The translations under genes and the position numbers were made by a program. Positions 22,423 through 32,353 of a DNA stretch of 64,000 bases are shown one piece after another. The stretch is from Scilla litardierei (taxonomy: Eukaryota > Streptophyta > Magnoliopsida > Asparagales > Asparagaceae). The stretch covers positions 275,845,871 to 275,909,870 of the forward strand of contig CM061141.1 of assembly GCA_030789695.1 (NCBI GenBank). Direction: 5' to 3'. The stretch's first letter is position 1; the number at the start of each line of letters is the position of its first letter. A model generated the notes under the pieces. The model saw nothing but the letters and a program-made list of their open reading frames with translations, made no database searches and had not been told where the DNA came from.

Positions 22423-23565
22423 CTATATGGCCCCGTTTGTTGCCTTTTGTGGGTATTTTTGTTGTTGGGGCGGCCTTTGTTGATACTGTAGTTGTTGAGG
22501 AGGCCGGGCTTGTGGTTGTTGCGGCGGTGGTTGCTGCTGTGGTGGAGGTAACGCTCCATCAATGTTGGCGTATGAGAATCCGGGGTGACCCCTAGTAGCA
22601 GGGTTCACCCAATAACCGCTACTACCGGCAATGTATTGAGCTTGCTCCATAGCTCTGTCTACTTGCTTTCCTCCAACGAACATAACATGGCTTTGATCCT
22701 GCCAGTTGCTCATGCTTCCTCTGGATGTAGATGCGTTGTAAGCTCCATGTGGCTCGCTTATCAATCTTTTTAGTCTCTCTACGACTTTATGAAGAGAATC
22801 AAATTTGGTAGAGAGTTCTGCCACCGCTTTTGCTTCATAGATGCTTGCCGGCTTCAAAGATGACGAAGATTGTCCCCTTTCGTCGGCCCATTACTGATTA
22901 TTCGAGGCCATCTCCTCAAGTAAGGCCGTAGCGGCATCTGGAATCTTTGCCAAAATAGCTCCATTGGCCGTGGAATCAATTATTTGCTTTGTGCTTAGTT
23001 GCAATCCATTGTAAAAGTTATGCACTAGCTCCCATGCTTCAATGCTATGGTGGGGGCATTGGTGTTGGAGATCCTTAAAGCGCTTCCACACCTCATATAA
23101 AGACTCTTGAGGGCCTTGCTTGAAGGAGATCAAGGTACTTTGTATCTTCACAGTCTTGGATGGCGGATAGAATTTGTTGACAAATGCGCTCGCTAGCTCA
23201 TCCCAAGTAGTGAAGAGCCCCTCAGCTTGCGTCCTTAGCCAATATAGAGCCTTATTACGAAGAGTAAATGGGAAGAGATGCAGTCGAATAGCATCTGCCG
23301 GCATGCTAGGAATCTGGAAAGTGGTGCACTTCGCCAAGAACATTTGCAAATGGTAATGTGGGTTCTCTTGAGGATTCCCATGAAATGGGTCTTGTTGCAT
23401 CAACACTACGAGTCCCATCTTCAACTCAAAGTTTTTGTCAGCCGCCAACTCTGGCATAGCTGTAGAAGATGTGGTAGATGTAGTCTTGGGTCGTAGCCTA
23501 TCTCGGATGAAGACAAGCCTATCCATACGTTATGCTGGATCTTCTGGTGTTTCTGGCATAACCAT
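22423..23565 (-). pseudogene. Element C: gag
   Basis: Minus strand. The most upstream Met in frame is at 23565 (M-V-M-P-E-T-P-E-D-P-A), followed by TAA at 23532-23530, then M-D-R-L-V-F-I. The retrotransposon gag domain is plain: LHLFPFTLRNKALYWLRTQA, WDELASAFVNKFYPPSKT, FKQGPQESLYEVWKRFKDL and HNFYNGLQ. After another TAA near 22875 the frame goes on (KPASIYEAKAVAEL) into a Gln/Pro-rich tail (PPPQQQPPPQQPQARPPQQ). Both stops lie where a Gln codon would fit, so CAA to TAA changes explain them. The decayed gag C-terminus continues in other frames to about 22020. Confidence 0.85.
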
Positions 23566-23794
23566 TTGATTTTCCTCTATAGTAGATCTCCTCTCGGGTC
23601 TAAGCTTCCTTGTCGTCCGCTTGATCTCATAGTCAAACAATATGTCTCCTTAGGAAGCCTTTGATCTCGTGTACATGCACAAAAAGAGAGAGTCTAGATA
23701 GAATTGTTAGCACAATTGAGGAATAGAAGAGTGAAAATAAGAAATAAGAATAAAAAGAAAAATAGCTAGGTAAAGAAAATAAATTATCGTCGCC
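23566..23794 (-). other. Element C: 5' leader
   Basis: Untranslated stretch between primer site and gag; purine-rich on the plus strand. No feature beyond the expected leader. Confidence 0.6.
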
Positions 23795-23812
23795 TCCCCG
23801 GCAACGGCGCCA
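23795..23812 (-). other. Element C: primer binding site, tRNA-Asp
   Basis: The minus strand reads TGGCGCCGTTGCCGGGGA, the exact complement of the 18-nt 3' end of plant tRNA-Asp including CCA. It lies 7 nt inside the 5' LTR and is typical of Athila-type elements. Confidence 0.92.
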
Positions 23813-23819
23813 AAAACTT

Positions 23820-24863
23820 TGTCGCTCCCGGATATACAACTAGAGAACAATTGTAGTTTTATCGTAAGTGCACGGTTAAGTGGTAAGCGGGTTATCGAAC
23901 ACGAGGAGGCACTAATGTCGGTACTCTATCTTAATCACTAAGCTATTGGTTGAAAGGCGATTTTGGAATGTTGGTGTCACAATCGTTCAATTATCAATTC
24001 AATTTAATATTATAAAAATGTCTAGGGCTATTAGCAATTCGCAATTTGCGCCGCCAGCCTGGGTCGAAAACATATTGCAATTCGCGATTCACAGAGATGC
24101 ATGGCAATTTGTAGTGGGGCTTACAATTAGAATTAATCTAAAAACTATTCTCAGGTCCCTCCCTAGTTTTCGACCCAGGCTGTCGGCGCTACTCGGACGA
24201 GTGGAAATCTCACTCAGACGAGTGCCAGATCCGAATAAAAATAGAGAAGTTAGAGGGTTTGGGCACTCTGCCACTCTGCATCACTCGACCGAGTGGAGTT
24301 CATCACTCGGGCGAGTGGACTTCATACTCGGCCAAGTGGGTCTTCTACTACGCTCCCCAGAATTCCATAGAGTCTGCTTCGATTTCCTTCAGAAATTCTG
24401 ACTCACTCGGGCAATTGGAGTTCTCTACTCGGCCGAGTGGGATTAGCCACTCGGGCGAGTACATTGCGGCATAAGGTGTCTTCGTATCAGTCGTACTCGG
24501 CTGAGTACGCTGCTTCACTCTGGCGATTGACTAGCGTGACTCGACCGAGTGGATTGCTTTGGGAATCCTTCCTTCTCCTCCTCTCCTCCATGCCTCCTCG
24601 TTGGTTCTATCGATCGTATTTGTCTCCCGCTCATCGTCCAGTGCTATTAGCTCCTCAATAAGGCCATGAGCGATGCTTCGACACGCGTGCAAATATCTAA
24701 ACCTCATTTATGATCCCGATCGCTCCATATATCCTGAAATCCGACAAAAGCAAGGAATAGTGAAAAGTAACGCAGTATCGTCGAATAATCGTGAAAAGCG
24801 CGATATGGACGATCAAAATGGTATGCAAATATGCAGAAAAAGGTGTAAAATATAGACCGATCA
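23820..24863 (-). mobile_element. Element C: 5' LTR, internally scrambled (1044 bp)
   Basis: Ends match the 3' LTR (TGTCGCTCCCGG...GACCGATCA). Between 24030 and 24190 it is rearranged: 24047-24070 is inverted relative to 10420-10443, 24066-24083 is a direct copy of 10184-10201, and 24080-24124 is inverted relative to 9571-9616. About 670 bp of the intact version is missing, with a further 90-bp deletion joined at CCTAG. The palindrome array survives at 24190-24552. Confidence 0.85.
24190..24552. repeat. Palindrome array, family 1 in C 5' LTR
   Basis: Copies at 24190, 24211, 24282, 24304, 24325, 24404, 24426, 24448, 24494, 24516 and 24538. Several that are perfect in the 3' LTR carry one or two changes here, and vice versa. 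Confidence 0.85.
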
Positions 24864-25570
24864 AGTTCGTCTACAACAACAGCTATCAAGCCAGCATTGG
24901 CATGACGCCATTTGCAGCACTTTATGGAAGGAAATGTCGATCTCTGCTGAGTTGGGATGACATTGGTGATAGAGAGCTGTTGGGACCATAGATCATAGTT
25001 GAGGCTCTGGATGTAGTGCGTACCATCAGGGATAAACTTCAAATCGCACAGGATCGGTATAAGCATTGAGCTGATGCTAAACATCGTTCTTTGGAATTCA
25101 AGGCTAGAGATCACGTATTCTTGAAGATATCCCTGAACAGGGGAGTGATTCATTTTGGGAAGTGCAACAAGCTTCGTCCAAGATTCATTGGACCATCTGA
25201 TGTGCTAGAGCGAGTTGGAGAAGTAGCTTATCATCTAGCACTACCGCCTTCATTGGAGGGAGTATATGATGTTTTTCATGTATCCCAGCTGTGACATTAC
25301 ATCAGCGACCCTTCTCATGCTGTCGATTACTCGGAGATTACGGTTCGACCGAATCTGATTTATGAGCAGCAGCCTGTGCTGATCTTAAACCGACGTCAGG
25401 AGACGCCCAGGAACAAGGTCGCCAAGCTCGTGAGAGTGATGTGGCATCATGATTAGCCTGTAGAATCCACCTGGGAATGAGAAGACAAAATGCTGGAGCG
25501 TTACCCATATTTGTTCACTGCCCCTTATTTGATAGAAATTCCGAGGAAGAAATTTTCTTATGGTGGATAG
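24864..25570 (+). pseudogene. Element A: integrase C-terminal part with chromodomain
   Basis: Direct continuation of 8999-9358: F-V-Y-N-N-S-Y-Q-A-S-I-G-M-T-P-F, LYGRKCRSLLSWDD, the integrase C-terminal GPF/Y-type block (LRPRFIGPSDVLERVGEVAY, V-F-H-V-S-Q-L) and, from about 25365, a chromodomain (Q-P-V-L-I-L-N-R, K-L-V-R-V-M-W, E-S-T-W-E, E-R-Y-P-Y-L-F). The chromodomain targets chromoviruses to modified histones. One frame throughout, with five stops: TAG 24989, TGA 25067, TGA 25292, TAG 25454 and TGA 25478. A one-base slip occurs near the end before the polypurine tract. Not functional. Confidence 0.9.
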
Positions 25571-25572
25571 AA
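25561..25572 (+). other. Element A: polypurine tract
   Basis: TGGTGGATAGAA directly before the LTR start TGTAACGACC; the same layout as in element B. Confidence 0.7.
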
Positions 25573-26070
25573 TGTAACGACCTGTATTTTCTGTTGCATT
25601 GGAGCTGAGTTCTATTTATGAATGTCTTTCATTTTTATACTTTTGATGTGTTGATCTAAATAATATACTTACATTAATTAGCTTATTAAATCTTGTTATT
25701 ATTATATTTAAAATTTCAAATTCAAATGTTTTAAAATTCTAATTCTTTTAAAAACTTTCCTATTTATATCCTAATTAAGACTATTACTATTTTAGTAATA
25801 ATCTCTCATCAATACCCATTATTCTCTGCCCATTTATTATTTAAATTCAAACATCCCTTAAAACAATTGTCATTATTTCCCTAATCAAAACTACTAAAAC
25901 AAAATCAATTCTAATTAAACTCTTTCTTTTCAAAAACTTTCCTAATTCATTGTTTTTAATTCTCCTAATTAAAAAATTATTAAAAAATCAGTTCTTATTA
26001 AAACTCCGTCCTCTTTTAACCCTTCCCTAATTTTCGAAAAATCCTAACCTAAGGCCTCACGCACGCATAG

Positions 26071-26079
<9 letters not shown>

Positions 26080-26107
<28 letters not shown>
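26080..26107. repeat. (CT)n microsatellite
   Basis: About 14 CT units in the A LTR. Confidence 0.95.
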
Positions 26108-26111
<4 letters not shown>

Positions 26112-26926
26112 CTAAAACCCCTAAATACCCAAACTTTATCTCCTACAAACTCTAAGGGAACCCCAAGCCCCCTTCTTCATAAAACCCTAGCCCAAGCAAA
26201 ACCATAGGCATCCCCCTTCACAACATCTATCCCTACCGACTGCAGCCCCCATCTCCAGCAGTCACTCCGACCATCTCATCTCAGGTCATCTCTCCACCTA
26301 CAAAGCCTCATGCCACCTCGCCGCAAACCCCGCCACCTGAAAATCTTCCATCCCCTCAACCTCCGGTACCCTACAACCATGCCTCCTTCTTCCTCCCTTC
26401 CTACGAGCCCCGCTTTCCAATGCCCACTTTGCCTACAAACCAACCACTGGCGACCAACCCTGCTCCTCCCTTGCTCCAAGCCCGCGCGCCGCATGCACCC
26501 CCCTCACCCTTTCCCCAACGCCGCCAGTCTCCTTCCTCCTCCACTGCAACCCCAAGAGCCACACGCACCCAAATCTGACCACCCTGCAAGCCTCCCTCCG
26601 ACTGCAAATGCCTCCGACCGCCGAACCACGTGTCGCCAGTTCCCTTCTCCGGCAGCCCCCACCCAACACACGGTCGCCGCCTTCATCCCCTGCATTGAAC
26701 TTCCCTCACCTCCTTCACCAACATGCCGATGCGTCGCCTCGAGATGCTACCCTGCCACCAGCACTGATGGTCACCTCAGTCGACGCCGCCGCCGTCCAAC
26801 TGTGCTGCTGCCCGTCACCGCTTCACACCTGCAACAAAACCCTAGAAGGAAGAACAAGTGAACTCTAAAAAGGTTAGTATTGCAGTTTTTATTAATAGTT
26901 AGGGTTAGTTTGTTAGTTAGAATTAG

Positions 26927-26928
<2 letters not shown>

Positions 26929-27013
<85 letters not shown>
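26929..27013. repeat. (TA)n microsatellite
   Basis: Uninterrupted AT dinucleotide run of about 85 bp in the A LTR. Confidence 0.98.
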
Positions 27014-27015
<2 letters not shown>

Positions 27016-28261
27016 TGTGTTAGTACAATAATAGATTCATTTGGTAGTAATAAAATAGTTTAGCCTGGATATGTTAGTAGTAGTTTAAATACTCAGTTTA
27101 ATCTATATTATGTTAGTATGTGTTAAGTTTAAGCAAATATGTTATTAGGGTTAGTTTTATATATAACTATGTGTGTGTGTGTGTATATATATTAATCACA
27201 GTATATTATTACATATATTAGTCAAAGTTTATCTCATATGCCAAAGTTTATAATATAGACACTACTGTTGATTTATATATGTTAGATTCTAAAATACATG
27301 GTAGTTAGTTATAACAGAATATATATAGATGTGTTAGTATATGATAATGGGCTTTAACAATTATATACATGCAAATAAGTTAGTTGATTAATAGTTTAAG
27401 TTATTGAACAGTAAGTTTAAATACGTTAATTTCTTTTAGCCTGATATCGAATGACGCAGAAAACGTCCGCGTCTCTCATACGAACTTGTTGACACCAAAA
27501 TCACCAGAATCAGGCAAGTGAGCAATTTAATACATGTATTTAAATGTTGCTCGTTTAGAAGGTTTTACACTTAACTGGTTCTAAATGACCTAAACCGTGA
27601 TATCTTGTACACGAAAATGTTATGTGACACAGTGACACTAAAAACCCTTAGATGCACTTTTGTGAATTGCTAAACTAGAATCTTTGTGTGTGTGTGTGGA
27701 CAGTAGAATGATAACGTCTTGTTGTGACATGAAATGCCAACCTGCAGAAAGGACATGAAATAAGTGAAAAACATGACAATCATATAACATGATAGTCGGT
27801 TTGGCTAAATCATAGACATGTATGCCAATATTTGGCTATTCTCATGGACCGGTTGGCTAGTTTGGCTCGTGTCCAGTACATAACTCATGATGGCCGGTTG
27901 GCTGATTCTGGCTCATGGTCTAGAAAGTACACGTGGGTGGGGTTGGGTTCGCAGGCACTAGCCGGTAGTAAAAGGGTCACCTTCGGAGGCACTTGAAGGT
28001 GGATTCACTTACTAGCCGTATAATGACATGATTCTTAGTCATGGACTTGCACACACAATTGAACAACTTGAAAATGCTGTATTTAACATGATAACTTATA
28101 GAACTACTGTTGTTTTATTTAAAGTTGAACTGCCATATTTCCAATCATAATAGAACTTCCATGCTAGTGTAAATCTTTATACTTGCTTTAACTGCCATGT
28201 ATATTCTTTTGCATATCTTGCTATGGGTCCCCTCTTACCCATAACTTGCCAAGGACCCTTG

Positions 28262-28298
28262 CTGACATACATTCCATGTTGTTTGAAATGTATGTCAG
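28262..28298 (+). other. 12-bp perfect hairpin in A LTR
   Basis: CTGACATACATT pairs with AATGTATGTCAG around a 13-nt loop. It ends in CAG|GT right before the acidic micro-frame, as in element B (5917-5954). Confidence 0.8.
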
Positions 28299-28299
28299 G

Positions 28300-28395
28300 T
28301 CACGAATAGAGTACCAGGAGGACGAATTGCTAGATCAGACTGATCCGTTGGACCAGGAGTACGTCGACCCAGAGGTTCTCCCTACAGAGGACTAG
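28300..28395 (+). other. Acidic micro-frame in A LTR
   Basis: A 31-codon frame ending in TAG at 28393, very rich in Asp and Glu (EYQEDELLDQ..., DQEYVDPEVLPTED). Homologous in place and partly in sequence to 5830-5916 of element B. No ATG inside it; it could only be translated as part of a spliced transcript. Confidence 0.45.
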
Positions 28396-28705
28396 TCACC
28401 GAGATTCTGCTGCTGCTTAGAGTTTTTATTCTGTTTTTTTGTTGGGTGTGTACCAACTTTCGTAGACTATGTTTGTTAGCCATGCTTGGGGCCTTATTTT
28501 CCTTGTGTGCTTTTCTTTCTGGACGTTGGCTTAATTTTTAATTATCTCTGTTGTTCTGATTGCATGCAAGAATCTGTGTTTGGTTGTTATTCACAGAGGC
28601 TTACTGGGCTTAAGCTTCACCTCTTCAGCCCATGCGGACCCGCTCGCGTCCTCGCTCCCATGTATTATGGGAAGCGGGGCATGACATAAATATAGAAATG
28701 TGTAC

Positions 28706-29290
28706 CTATAAATCGGTAAGATGTAGATGCTCCTCATCGGCATGTGTCTGATCATCATGTGCAGTAGTAGCAGGTTGTGCAGATGTTGATGCACCTACAT
28801 CAGTTGCATATGGTGATGCACCCGCAGCAAATGATGATGCACCGACGGTTGTGCCCTAAAGACGATTAAAAAAGTAATATATTAAATAACCTGAAAATAA
28901 TAAACAAGTAAAATATAACTAGAACTAATAATAGACAAGTGAAACATATATTGAATCACTAACAATTTATACCGCGTCGGTGTATATGGTCGAAACATCA
29001 ACTCGACATCAAGGACCTATTTGCATGAACAAATTCTTGATGGTCATTATCTCAACCCTTAGCTACTTATTCTCCGCCATTAACTTTACATTAAGCCGCT
29101 GGGAGGATGCGGTGGAAGAGGTAGAACAACCTATCCCCAGGACCTGCAAGGGTTTAGCGGCCAAAGGAAATCCAAATATCCGAGATCGAGTCGGCCCAAC
29201 AGTCACTTCATTCCATAATGAAGGGTCTAAATTAGGGTGTGAGCTGGTGTCTTCCCCGTGTACTTTTGTCATCCGTTCCCGATATGACTC
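28706..29290 (-). pseudogene. CACTA (En/Spm, Ptta-type) transposase, last two exons
   Basis: Minus strand. The exon at 29290-28973 reads E-S-Y-R-E-R-M-T-K, then SLWNEVTVGPTRSRIFGF, the conserved C-terminal motif of plant Ptta/En/Spm transposases, then S-T-S-S-T-A-S-S-Q. It is bounded by an acceptor AG at 29291-29292 and a donor GT at 28972-28971. The last exon (28855-28706) has an acceptor ending TTTAG and encodes a Ser/Ala/Gly/Thr-rich tail (GTTVGASSFAAG...) to TAG. Two in-frame stops in the first exon (a TAG and a TGA) show decay. No CACTA terminal repeats are visible, and the upstream catalytic part is absent. Confidence 0.55.
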
Positions 29291-30264
29291 CTACATGACA
29301 TAAGTTATATATCCAAATTGATTTGTTGAATCAAAAATTAAGTATGGAGACATACATTGTCCAAAAGTACTTACCCTATGTATCAATTGGCTGCAGCTGC
29401 CTCCTAGGCAAAGAAATATATATATACCAAAGTCCATTCTGTTTTCCCTTCTTAGATAAATCATCAGCGATACTATCTAGAGTAACATAATTTTAAAAAA
29501 ATTACACAATTTACGTTTCAGATCTACTGATGTTTTCGAATCTATGCTGCTATGCAAGTACAAAAAAGCACCTTTAGGTTTTAGCTGTAGTTGGGACTGA
29601 GATGATTGGTGATAAATCTGAGAAAAAATTGGTTTCAATATGGGTCTCGACCATGTAAAAGAAGCCAAGGCCAAGAGTGAAGAGGAGCTCTCTTATCAAC
29701 CCCAGCATGGAGTTTGATGAGTCCTAGCTAGACCTTAAGATTCAGACCACTATCATGATCAAAAACATATGCAACAATCTCATGTCTGATTTTGATCCAC
29801 ATCCATGGAAAACTAAGTTTGATGCAAGCATGGAAAACTAATTTTGATCTTTTTACTTAAATAATCTAGGTTTGTTGATTACTTCTTTAGTATGTAGTTA
29901 TACACCACATGTACAAAATTCCTCGTTACAAATACTACATGTATAGAGCAACTTACATACTGTTCAGTAGAGTAGATATTACCATGTAACCACATTTGCC
30001 ATGTGTGCCATCATTATGATGGACATCAGAAATGCACACATTGATTTTAAACTTCACAATCAACATGTTCCATGTATTCACACATGAAAATTGCCAATTG
30101 CTGAGGAAAAAGAGGTATGCATCCCTGATGACCCTGATAACGTGACAAAATGAAAGTACTTCATATGACTCTGATAATATGACAAAATGAGAATAAGATA
30201 CTCACATGTATACACACAATAAATTTTATATTATGACTACATGCTAATAACAAAGCAATAATCC

Positions 30265-30267
<3 letters not shown>
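29291..30267. other. Non-coding, possibly CACTA intron remnants
   Basis: AT-rich, without a supported gene. A short stretch near 29380-29420 (minus) could be another worn CACTA exon with a GTAAGT donor, but I cannot confirm it. Confidence 0.4.

Positions 30268-30354
<87 letters not shown>
30268..30354. repeat. (AT)n microsatellite at the 5' edge of LINE 1
   Basis: 87-bp dinucleotide run; the long Tyr/Ile frames on the minus strand here are artefacts of it. Confidence 0.98.
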
Positions 30355-30355
<1 letters not shown>

Positions 30356-30366
30356 CCGATATATAT

Positions 30367-32346
30367 AATGCGGGGGGGGGCTCCGAAAATTCAGGGAGCG
30401 ATCTGGCTGGTGACCTAGGTCTTCCGGCGGCCGACGACAAGACAAATCGAGTTTGCGAAATCGCACTTAAATCTCGCACTGGTGGAGTTCTTGAGAGTGG
30501 GGAGAACAGGTGGATCCTTGTTGGCGGTGACCTTGGGGATCCGGATGCGGGGGGATCAAAGAGGACTGGTCCCCTTGTTGCGGATGCAGCTACTGCGGTG
30601 AGGTCTTTACAGGCGAGGACGGCGGATCTTGATGGGTGGCAGGAGGTTCAGAGAAGGCGGGGTGTAGCCAATAGACGCCCTACTGCGTTGAGGTCTTTAC
30701 AGGCGAGGACGATGGATCGTGATGGGTGGCAGGAGGTTCAGAGAAGGCGGGGTGAGGTCTTTACAGGCCGTGCAGCAGCTCGTTTAAACCAATCTCGGGG
30801 GGATATGACAAATCATGCGCAAGGGTTTAAGAATCGTCCTGTGATTAATTCTGAAATGAATAGGGGTAACTTCCCTAAGGAGAAATCACGGGTTGTGGAG
30901 AACGCTCACCAAGTACTTGATAAAATACCTATTAGGCCGAACGTCCCTATCACTATTGATACCTCTGCTGTGAAGAGATCTTGGCTTGATGTTTGCGCTG
31001 AGAGGCGTACTTATGCTGAGGGACTGTCTATGACCCTCATACCCCCAATAATTACAAGTGACGGTTCTATCCGGGCTAGAGTTCCTGGCTCTTTGGTTGA
31101 GCGTGGAGCGGAAAGGTGGAAGCATACGCTTGTGGGCTACGTTCTCGGTGATGTTCCCTATTACGGCCAGATGTTGGCGTGGGTTGAGAGGCTATGGAAA
31201 CTGAAGAGGAGGGTGCAGGTCTATAGCAAAGAAAACGGCTTCTTTTATTTTAGATTTGAATCCCCAGAAGACTGTGAAAGGATATTGAAAGGAGGCCCAT
31301 GGCTTTTTGATGGCCGTCTGGTTGTTCTAAAGAAATGGAGCCTTAATTTACGACATGACCGCGACATCCTTACATCGGTTCCTGTTTGGGTGCAGCTGCA
31401 TGGTGTGCCTTTGTATATGTGGAATCTGGAGAGTCTCAATATTATTGCATCAGTAATTGGAACCCCTATGTGCCTGGATCGTGCTACTGCTCGGCTTGAA
31501 AGGATCACCTATGCGCGATGTCTTGTCGAAGTGGATGCAAAGGAACCGTTGCGGAAATCAGTGGAAGTTGAATTAGATGGTGGTGAGATTATAACTATAG
31601 AGGCAAAGTTTGAAGGTGAACCCCCTCGATGTTGCAAATGTGTATGCTTTGGACACACGGATGCTCAGTGCCCTACTATTGCCGAGCCCCCTTCGATCCA
31701 AGACCCACTAAGTGTGAAGGGTTCGGGATCTACTATTGCGGACGCAGTGAATATAGGTGGGCCTGATGTAATTGAGGAGGAGGAGGATACCAGTGCAAAC
31801 TTGAATGAAGCTGGCCCTGAGAATGATGAGGCCTCTCTAAAATCTACAACAGTTCTGGAAAGCCTACATGCAAAAAGTCAAGCAAAAGAGGCTATAGCCT
31901 CCGTAGCTGAGGATGGCCTTTCAACGTTGAAGGGGCCGGCTCTCTTTGATGTCCCAAATACAGGTTGCTCATCCATGGGAGAGGAGGTGCCTGCTGATTC
32001 CAGTTTGATGGGAGTTGGAGCTTCATCCAATGTTGTCTTGGAGACCCATAGGCCTTTGTCTTCTTGCAATACAGGGACTGATACGGAGGGGCTTGTGAGA
32101 GAGGATGCACAGGAACCTGGACCACCCAAGGCCTTGCCATCGTTACTTGCGGAGCCATCGGACGACGAACTCGACAGGGTACCCCTGGTCCTAGCAGTGG
32201 ACAATCCGGTCTGGGAATGCGAAGAACATGAGCTTATTAATCAACCTGAGGATACAAAGAGGTCAAAGAAGTTCGCTGACGGCCAAGTGGAGTCGAGCAC
32301 TAGGAGAAGTGCTAGGATACAGGGGGTATCCTCAAACAAACGATAA
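30367..32346 (+). CDS. LINE 1 ORF1: DUF4283 and zinc-knuckle RNA-binding protein
   Basis: Nucleic-acid binding protein that would coat LINE RNA. The frame is open from the microsatellite edge (about 30361) to TAA at 32346, but has no ATG before about 30712, so the true N-terminus is probably truncated. A 73-bp block (30591-30663) is repeated in frame 90 bp on (30681-30753), giving D-G-W-Q-E-V-Q-R-R-R-G twice, plus a 15-bp third start at 30754. The DUF4283 region spans about 30970-31480 (R-S-W-L-D-V-C, HTLVGYVLGDVPYYGQ, GGPWLFDGRLVVLKKW, VPVWVQLHGVPLYMW). The zinc knuckle CCKCVCFGHTDAQC (31630-31671) fits CX2CX3GHX4C. The C-terminal 220 residues are acidic and low in order, ending basic (R-R-S-A-R-I-Q). 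ORF2 follows 7 nt later. Confidence 0.8.
   Translation, partial: NAGGGSENSGSDLAGDLGLPAADDKTNRVCEIALKSRTGGVLESGENRWILVGGDLGDPDAGGSKRTGPLVADAATAVRSLQARTADLDGWQEVQRRRGVANRRPTALRSLQARTMDRDGWQEVQRRRGEVFTGRAAARLNQSRGDMTNHAQGFKNRPVINSEMNRGNFPKEKSRVVENAHQVLDKIPIRPNVPITIDTSAVKRSWLDVCAERRTYAEGLSMTLIPPIITSDGSIRARVPGSLVERGAERWKHTLVGYVLGDVPYYGQMLAWVERLWKLKRRVQVYSKENGFFYFRFESPEDCERILKGGPWLFDGRLVVLKKWSLNLRHDRDILTSVPVWVQLHGVPLYMWNLESLNIIASVIGTPMCLDRATARLERITYARCLVEVDAKEPLRKSVEVELDGGEIITIEAKFEGEPPRCCKCVCFGHTDAQCPTIAEPPSIQDPLSVKGSGSTIADAVNIGGPDVIEEEEDTSANLNEAGPENDEASLKSTTVLESLHAKSQAKEAIASVAEDGLSTLKGPALFDVPNTGCSSMGEEVPADSSLMGVGASSNVVLETHRPLSSCNTGTDTEGLVREDAQEPGPPKALPSLLAEPSDDELDRVPLVLAVDNPVWECEEHELINQPEDTKRSKKFADGQVESSTRRSARIQGVSSNKR
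30591..30768 (+). repeat. 90-bp-period in-frame duplication in ORF1
   Basis: Two copies starting TACTGCG at 30591 and 30681, and a third start GAGGTCTTTACAGGC at 30754. Confidence 0.9.
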
Positions 32347-32353
32347 TTCATCA

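Larger units (their letters stand above)
9359..24863 (-). mobile_element. Element C: Athila-type Ty3/gypsy, non-autonomous, hosting element D
   Basis: Order on the minus strand: 5' LTR (24863-23820), tRNA-Asp primer site (23812-23795), gag, protease, a gap where RT-RNase H-integrase should be, ORF-1, a long 3' non-coding part, polypurine tract (11122-11109) and 3' LTR (11108-9359). The AGTTC duplication is perfect. Total span is 15.5 kb including the 4.76-kb nested element D. The lineage call rests on the tRNA-Asp primer site, the D-L-G-A-S protease motif and ORF-1 of the Athila family. It cannot move without RT and integrase from a relative, and its remaining frames are broken. Confidence 0.9.
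25573..28686 (+). mobile_element. Element A: 3' LTR (3114 bp)
   Basis: Starts TGTAACGACCTGTATTTTC and ends GGGAAGCGGGGCATGACA. Contains (CT)n at about 26080-26107, a long (TA)n at 26929-27013, repeated GGTTGGCTxxTTTGGCTC words near 27800-27915, and a hairpin plus acidic micro-frame at 28262-28395. The Pro-rich open frame at 26310-26861 is in LTR sequence and not credible as a gene. The right-hand target duplication would be TAAAT, but the other end is outside the window. Confidence 0.85.

Noticed and set aside
26310..26861. 183-codon Pro-rich plus frame in the A LTR
   Set aside because: It lies inside an LTR, is low in complexity and overlaps equally long antisense frames.
30161..30479. Two minus-strand frames with long Ile-Tyr runs
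   Set aside because: They are read through the (AT)n microsatellite and into the LINE antisense.
32228..32353. Extension of ORF2 upstream of its ATG
   Set aside because: It overlaps ORF1 in another frame; the conserved ORF2 N-terminus begins at 32354.
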